This document shows, piece after piece, positions 14,856-19,199 of a DNA stretch of 19,199 nucleotides. Where the stretch lies: contig JAEWYV010000224.1 in assembly GCA_023458615.1 (NCBI GenBank), positions 1 to 19,199 of the forward strand, read 5' to 3'. Below the pieces are notes generated by a model. It did not search any database and had not been told where the DNA came from. It was given only the letters and a program-made list of their open reading frames with translations. The first letter of the stretch is position 1; every line of letters starts with the position of its first letter. The position numbers were made by a program, and so were the translations under genes. The stretch comes from Bacillota bacterium (GTDB lineage: Bacteria > Bacillota > Clostridia > Christensenellales > CAG-138).

Positions 14856-15851
14856 ATGAAAAGATGCTCGGTCGGCGGACAGGCGGTCATGGAAGGCGTA
14901 ATGATGCGCACGATGAGCGGCGGCATTGCGCTGGCGGTTCGTAAAGCCGACGGTACTATAGAAACAGAATATACACCTAAAAAACAAGACGGAAAGAACC
15001 CGATTCTCAAGTGGCCGGTTGTGCGTGGCGTTGTTGCGTTTGTCGATTCGCTCGCAACCGGAATGAAGATGATGACACGCTCGGCGGAGCTCTACGGAGA
15101 GACGATCGAGGAAGAACCCAGCCGCTTCGAGAAATGGCTCGCGAAGAAAACCGGCAAAGATGTTATGGACATTGCGATCGTGGTCGCAATTGTGCTTGCT
15201 GTCGTGCTTGCGATGGGGCTGTTTGTTCTGCTTCCCTCGCTCGCGACCCAACTGATTCGGTGGGATGCGGCGACGCCGCGCATCTGGAAGAGCCTAGTTG
15301 AAGGGTTTGTGCGATTGCTGATCTTTCTGGGGTATATCTCTGCCATCTCGATGATGAAGGATATCCGCCGCGTCTATATGTATCACGGCGCAGAGCATAA
15401 AACCATCGCCTGCTATGAACACGATGCACCGCTCACCCCGGAAAATGCCATGCAGTATTCAAGATTACACGCACGCTGCGGCACGAATTATCTATTTCTC
15501 GTAATGGCGGTTTCCATCCTGTTTTTTGCGATGCTACCCTATGCGGAGAATATCTTCCTTCGCATGCTCACGCGCATCATCTTCCTGCCGCTGGTTGCGG
15601 GGCTTGCCTATGAAGTGTTGAAGCTTGCCGCCGCATCGGACGCGCTCTGGGCGCGCATCATTCGCGCACCGGGCATGGGACTCCAGTATTTAACCACGCG
15701 TGAGCCGGAACCGGCAATGGTCGAGGTTGCGATTGCGGCCTTCAACCTCGCTATCAATGATGGTGTGGTGCCGAATCAAACCGAAGTGAACGAAAACGCA
15801 CCAGAGAGCGAAAGCAATGAAACTCCGACGCAAACAAAGGAGCCTGATTGA
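14856..15851 (+). CDS. yqhQ: DUF1385 membrane protein YqhQ
   Basis: A 331-residue integral membrane protein whose biochemical role is not known to me. The N-terminus SVGGQAVMEGVMMR is the family signature. Membrane segments are likely at about residues 104-126, 148-168, 210-228 and 236-256. A conserved His-rich motif, YHGAEHKTIACYEH (176-189), and HARCGTNYL (205-213) follow the second segment and look like possible metal or catalytic positions; this is inference. The C-terminal 30 residues are acidic and variable. The ATG at 14856 is fixed by the family N-terminus although the Shine-Dalgarno AAGGGG is about 12 bases away. Its stop overlaps the start of prmC, so the two are co-translated. Confidence 0.93.
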   Translation: MKRCSVGGQAVMEGVMMRTMSGGIALAVRKADGTIETEYTPKKQDGKNPILKWPVVRGVVAFVDSLATGMKMMTRSAELYGETIEEEPSRFEKWLAKKTGKDVMDIAIVVAIVLAVVLAMGLFVLLPSLATQLIRWDAATPRIWKSLVEGFVRLLIFLGYISAISMMKDIRRVYMYHGAEHKTIACYEHDAPLTPENAMQYSRLHARCGTNYLFLVMAVSILFFAMLPYAENIFLRMLTRIIFLPLVAGLAYEVLKLAAASDALWARIIRAPGMGLQYLTTREPEPAMVEVAIAAFNLAINDGVVPNQTEVNENAPESESNETPTQTKEPD

Positions 15852-16675
15852 ACGTGACCATGTCCGTTACAGAGCTGGTTCGTCTAGCTAAACTTCGCCT
15901 GGAACCCGTCGCAGGGGAAGAGGCGGCGCAGCAGGCGAAGTTGATCGTTTCCACAGTAATCGGGGTTGAGCCATCTGCATTGACGGTCCACTCCTGGGTT
16001 CAGGCAGACGAAGAACAGATTGCCATCGTTGGCGATTTGCTGGAGCGCAGGCTCACGGGCGAACCACTGCAATATATCCTTGGCGAATGGTCGTTTATGG
16101 GTCTGCCATTTTATGTGGATGAGCGTGCGCTCATCCCGAGACAGGATACGGAGTTGCTCTGCGAAACGGCGCTGAAGTGGATTGCGGAACGTGGATATGA
16201 ATCCTGCATTGATCTGTGCACCGGCAGCGGTTGCGTTGCCATTGCGATTGCAAAACTGGGAAAGATTGCGGTTACTGCAACGGATATCAGCCGCGATGCG
16301 CTCTCACTCGCGCAGGAAAACGCTGAGTTGAACGAGGTGGAGATCACCCGGAAGTTGAGCGATTTGTTCATGGATGTTTCCGGAACATATGATTTAATCA
16401 CCTGCAACCCACCGTATCTCTCTCGTGCAGATATGGAGGCGCTGCAAAAAGAGGTTTCATTCGAGCCGGAGCTTGCGCTCTTTGGTGGGGAGGATGGACT
16501 GGATTTTTATCGCAGCATTGCAAAAACCTATCGCGAATATCTGAATAAAGATGGCGTACTCTTGTTGGAGATTGGCAACACGCAGGCAAATGCTGTTGCC
16601 GCGCTCTTTGATGCAAAAACAAGCATTCTACGAGATCTCGGCGGCAACGACCGTGTATTAGTGGTCGAACAATAG
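15848..16675 (+). CDS. prmC: Peptide chain release factor N5-glutamine methyltransferase PrmC
   Basis: A 275-residue SAM-dependent enzyme that methylates the Gln of the release-factor GGQ motif. An N-terminal helical substrate-binding domain (residues about 1-85, ending GEPLQYILGEWSFMGL) precedes the Rossmann methyltransferase domain. That domain has the SAM loop DLCTGSGCVAIA (122-133) and the catalytic NPPY (187-190). The chosen start is TTG 15848, which overlaps the yqhQ stop and has AAAGGAG five bases upstream. GTG 15854 and ATG 15860 are in frame but are 11 and 17 bases from that site. The substrate gene prfA is next downstream, as in many bacteria. Confidence 0.94.
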   Translation: MNVTMSVTELVRLAKLRLEPVAGEEAAQQAKLIVSTVIGVEPSALTVHSWVQADEEQIAIVGDLLERRLTGEPLQYILGEWSFMGLPFYVDERALIPRQDTELLCETALKWIAERGYESCIDLCTGSGCVAIAIAKLGKIAVTATDISRDALSLAQENAELNEVEITRKLSDLFMDVSGTYDLITCNPPYLSRADMEALQKEVSFEPELALFGGEDGLDFYRSIAKTYREYLNKDGVLLLEIGNTQANAVAALFDAKTSILRDLGGNDRVLVVEQ

Positions 16676-16742
16676 TAAGCTTGCCCTATCAAAACTGCAT
16701 CTTTTTTTATCCATCATCTCCGCCCAGCTGTAAAAAAGCGCG

Positions 16743-16781
16743 GGTGGATACGAGCCGGAGCGAATGATATTGGCTCGCACC
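16743..16781 (+). promoter_or_regulatory. Hairpin in the prfA leader next to its Shine-Dalgarno site
   Basis: CGAGCC (16751-16756) pairs with GGCTCG (16772-16777), and GGTG (16743-16746) pairs with CACC (16778-16781) across a four-base bulge. The stem ends three bases before the GGAGGG (16784-16789) of prfA. A second possible pairing of ATCCATC (16709-16715) with GGTGGAT (16743-16749) would exclude it. A regulatory role is only a suggestion. Confidence 0.35.
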
Positions 16782-16792
16782 ACGGAGGGACA

Positions 16793-17866
16793 ATGACCGA
16801 CAAACTACAAGGAATCAAACTGCGCTTCGATTTTCTCTCGGAGCAGCTCGCCGCGCCGGACGCGATGAACGACCGCGACCAATGGCGCGAAATGGTAAAA
16901 GAGCGGGCTTCGCTGGAGGAGATCGTTGCGGCGTATGACGAATATACGACAACAGAGGCATCACTCGCAACCTGCCGCACCATGCTGAACGATCATCTCG
17001 AATCGGAGATGAAGGAGCTGGTTCACGCGGAGATCGAAGAACTCGAATCCAAGCTCAAAACACTGGACGAGCAGATTCACGTCTTACTTTTGCCCAAAGA
17101 TCCAAACGACGATAAGGATGTCATTCTTGAGGTTCGTGCGGGAACGGGCGGAGACGAAGCATCTCTCTTTGGCGCGGATTTGCTGCGTATGTATCTGCGC
17201 TATGCCGAGCGAAACGGATATAAGATTGAATATTTGAGCAGCAATCTAACCGATATGGGTGGTGTAAAGGAAGTTGTTCTCTCCATTGGTGGCAAGCGCG
17301 GCGCTTATAGTCGGTTAAAGTTTGAGAGTGGCGTCCACCGTGTCCAGCGTGTGCCGGAGACGGAATCGCAAGGACGCATTCATACAAGCGCGGCAACCGT
17401 TGCCGTATTGCCGGAGGTGGACGATGTTCAAATTGAACTTCGGGATATCGACTTGAGAATCGATACCTATCGTTCCAGTGGCGCTGGCGGGCAGCATGTC
17501 AACAAGACCGAATCCGCAATCCGCATCACGCATCTGCCGACGGGTATGGTGGTTTCCTGTCAGGACGAAAAATCGCAGCTTAAGAACAAAGAGCAGGCTA
17601 TGCGTGTGCTCAAAAGCCGCCTTTACGACTATTATCAGGGCAAGCAGGACGCGGAGCGCGCGGGCGCGAGAAAGAGCCAAATCGGCTCCGGCGATCGCAG
17701 TGAGCGTATCCGCACCTATAATTTTCCCCAGGGGCGCGTGACAGATCATCGAATTGGTCTGACACTCTACAAATTGGATGCATTTCTGGACGGGGATATG
17801 GACGAGCTGATCGACGCGCTGATCCTTGCCGAACGGAGCGAGATGCTCTCTAAGGAATCGGACTGA
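16793..17866 (+). CDS. prfA: Peptide chain release factor 1 (RF1)
   Basis: A 357-residue RF1 (family about 355-360) that reads UAA and UAG and triggers peptide release on the ribosome. It shows the RF1-type PxT recognition tripeptide PET (residues 188-190 in RVQRVPETESQGRIHTS) and the catalytic GGQ (232-234 in SGAGGQHVNKTESAIR). The N-terminal coiled coil and the C-terminal QGRVTDHRIGLTLYKLD segment are also present. PxT rather than the SPF motif separates it from RF2. ATG 16793 follows GGAGGG. It lies 117 bases after prmC with a possible regulatory hairpin between, and one base before the ywlC start. Confidence 0.98.
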   Translation: MTDKLQGIKLRFDFLSEQLAAPDAMNDRDQWREMVKERASLEEIVAAYDEYTTTEASLATCRTMLNDHLESEMKELVHAEIEELESKLKTLDEQIHVLLLPKDPNDDKDVILEVRAGTGGDEASLFGADLLRMYLRYAERNGYKIEYLSSNLTDMGGVKEVVLSIGGKRGAYSRLKFESGVHRVQRVPETESQGRIHTSAATVAVLPEVDDVQIELRDIDLRIDTYRSSGAGGQHVNKTESAIRITHLPTGMVVSCQDEKSQLKNKEQAMRVLKSRLYDYYQGKQDAERAGARKSQIGSGDRSERIRTYNFPQGRVTDHRIGLTLYKLDAFLDGDMDELIDALILAERSEMLSKESD

Positions 17867-17867
17867 T

Positions 17868-18938
17868 ATGAACACACAAACAGAACTGGATCAAGCGTTT
17901 GAAACGGAAATTATCAACGCAATTCGACAAGAAGAAGCGGGTACGATCCAAGGCGCCAAGCTGATTCAGGCAGGAGAGTTGGTCGCTTTTCCAACGGAGA
18001 CGGTTTACGGTCTCGGCGCAGATGGGCTCAATGGCGCGGCGGTCGCCAAGATATTTGCGGCAAAAGGCAGACCCTCCGACAACCCGCTGATCGAGCACAT
18101 CTCTAAAAAAAGCGATGTAAAGCAGCTTTGGAGACGAATTCCCAAGCAGGCGCAAATCCTGATGGATACCTTTTGGCCCGGCCCGCTGACGCTGATTGCG
18201 CCGAAGAGCGATGCCGTGCCGGATGAGGTTACGGCCGGGTTGGATACCGTTGCCGTTCGTATGCCGCAGAATAAGACAGCGCGTGCGCTGATCAACAAGG
18301 CAGAGCGGCCAATCGCCGCGCCGAGCGCAAACCGCTCCGGCAGGCCGAGTCCGACCACCGCGCAGCACGTTTGGGACGATTTACACGGACGCATTCCATT
18401 GATCATCGATGGGGGCCCGTGCAAATACGGCGTTGAATCTACGGTGCTTTCTTTGGTTGGCGAGCCGACCATTTTGCGACCCGGCGCGGTGACGCGCGAG
18501 ATGCTTGCGGCGGTTATTGGAGAGGTGCGTGTAGCGGATAGCATATTGAAGCCCATGAAAAATGGCGAAACAGCCGCGTCGCCGGGCATGAAATATCAAC
18601 ACTATGCGCCAAACGCGGAGGTTATAGTCGTATTGGGCTCACCGGAAGCGACAGCCAAACGAATCAACGCGCTTTACCGAGCGGCGGAGGCAGAGGGGAA
18701 GACCCCCGAGATTGCCGCAACGGAAGAGACACGGCAATATTACAAAGGTAGGCGGCATCGTGTGCTGGGCAGCCGAAGCGAGCCGGAGTCGCTCTGCGCA
18801 AGTCTGTTTTCTGCCTTGAGGGATATGGATACGCGTGCTGACTTAATCTTTGCCGAAGGCATACCTGCGGAGGATGAAGGGCTGGCGTATATGAATCGCC
18901 TTCTGCGCGCAGCGGGGTTTCATGTGGTCGAAGCATAA
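17868..18938 (+). CDS. ywlC: Threonylcarbamoyl-AMP synthase, Sua5/YwlC type
   Basis: A 356-residue enzyme that makes threonylcarbamoyl-AMP from threonine, bicarbonate and ATP, the first step of the t6A37 tRNA modification. The YrdC-like catalytic domain (about 25-225) shows FPTETVYGLG (41-50), KGRPSDNPLI (66-75) and APSANRSGRPSPT. The C-terminal Sua5 domain (about 235-356) is present, so this is the long YwlC/Sua5 form rather than TsaC. The start ATG 17868 is one base after the prfA stop, with AAGGA 11 bases upstream. An in-frame TTG at 17826 would add 14 unlike residues inside prfA. Close spacing implies one transcript with prfA; the following rpiB is 95 bases away. Confidence 0.95.
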   Translation: MNTQTELDQAFETEIINAIRQEEAGTIQGAKLIQAGELVAFPTETVYGLGADGLNGAAVAKIFAAKGRPSDNPLIEHISKKSDVKQLWRRIPKQAQILMDTFWPGPLTLIAPKSDAVPDEVTAGLDTVAVRMPQNKTARALINKAERPIAAPSANRSGRPSPTTAQHVWDDLHGRIPLIIDGGPCKYGVESTVLSLVGEPTILRPGAVTREMLAAVIGEVRVADSILKPMKNGETAASPGMKYQHYAPNAEVIVVLGSPEATAKRINALYRAAEAEGKTPEIAATEETRQYYKGRRHRVLGSRSEPESLCASLFSALRDMDTRADLIFAEGIPAEDEGLAYMNRLLRAAGFHVVEA

Positions 18939-19033
18939 CTCAATGTTCCAAGTGTAGCCCTAAACGGTGTTTGAAATTGATTTTAAAAGTGGTTTAGCGA
19001 TAGGGTTTGAAAATAGAAAGGAAGAGAGAGAGC

Positions 19034-19199
19034 ATGAAACTGGCCATCGGATGCGATCATGGCGGCTTTGACATGAAGACCGCGCTGATTGCATATCTAA
19101 AGGAACAGGGGCACGAAGTTAAGGATTTCGGTTGCTATGACAAGAGCAGCATCGACTACCCGGACTACGCGATTCCCGTCGGCGAAGCGGTTGCGCGCG
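19034..19199 (+). CDS. rpiB: Ribose-5-phosphate isomerase B, N-terminal part
   Basis: The first 55 codons before the right edge. The N-terminus MKLAIGCDHGGFDMK carries the RpiB/LacAB nucleotide-like loop with D8 and H9, and DYPDYA follows at about residues 41-46, as in RpiB. The enzyme interconverts ribose-5-phosphate and ribulose-5-phosphate in the pentose phosphate pathway. ATG 19034 is preceded by AAAGGAAG. The rest of the gene (family about 145 residues) lies outside the window. The ywlC-rpiB order matches other Bacillota. No clear promoter or terminator was found in the 95 bases upstream. Confidence 0.95.
   Translation, partial: MKLAIGCDHGGFDMKTALIAYLKEQGHEVKDFGCYDKSSIDYPDYAIPVGEAVAR

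Noticed and set aside
17826..17867. An earlier TTG start for the Sua5/YwlC gene inside prfA
   Set aside because: The 14 added residues do not resemble the family and ATG 17868 directly after the prfA stop fits coupled translation.
18957..19006. An inverted pairing CTAAAC/GTTTAG with TTGATT and TAGGGT as a terminator or promoter before rpiB
   Set aside because: The stem is only six pairs across a loop of nearly 30 bases with no T run, and the -10 match is poor.

Overview
This window is a chromosomal, housekeeping-type segment from a member of the Bacillota, most likely Clostridia-like. The evidence is gene content and order: fakA-recG at the left, mutS2, a DivIC-like gene joined to a Ppx/GppA gene, then rho-rpmE-yqhQ-prmC-prfA-ywlC-rpiB. 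Shine-Dalgarno sites are GGAGG-like and promoters are sigma-A-like, often with an extended -10 TGn. Genes are of moderate GC. No rRNA, tRNA, CRISPR array, insertion sequence or phage gene was seen, so a closer taxonomic placement is not possible from this window.

Left third (1-6660): the 3' part of fakA (fatty acid kinase) ends at a strong terminator. recG (replication-fork helicase), a class I/II PLP aminotransferase with its own promoter and terminator, and mutS2 (MutS-like ATPase with an SMR nuclease domain) follow.

Middle (6660-11930): a three-gene operon encodes an OmpR-type response regulator, its membrane histidine kinase and a membrane-anchored HtrA protease, which suggests an envelope-stress circuit. 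It converges on a minus-strand pair, a DivIC/FtsB-like division protein and a Ppx/GppA phosphatase joined by an ATGA overlap. A hairpin at 10389-10416 serves both directions. The DivIC-like gene has no Shine-Dalgarno site and an extended -10 exactly seven bases before its ATG, so its mRNA may be leaderless.

11930-12430 is an AT-rich gap (about 36% GC by hand count over 11941-12300) with broken open frames that may be the remains of a lost gene. A near-consensus promoter for rho lies at its right end.

Right third (12430-19199): rho, rpmE (L31), yqhQ (DUF1385 membrane protein), prmC, prfA, ywlC/sua5 and the start of rpiB. These cover transcription termination, ribosome assembly, release-factor methylation, translation termination, tRNA t6A synthesis and pentose phosphate isomerisation. 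The most striking item is Rho itself. Between its N-terminal helical domain and its RNA-binding fold lies an insert of about 109 residues, three quarters Q, G, Y and N, built from YQQGG-type repeats that closely resemble the oligopeptide repeats of the yeast prion Sup35. This is a strong candidate prion-like or phase-separating domain on a global transcription regulator.
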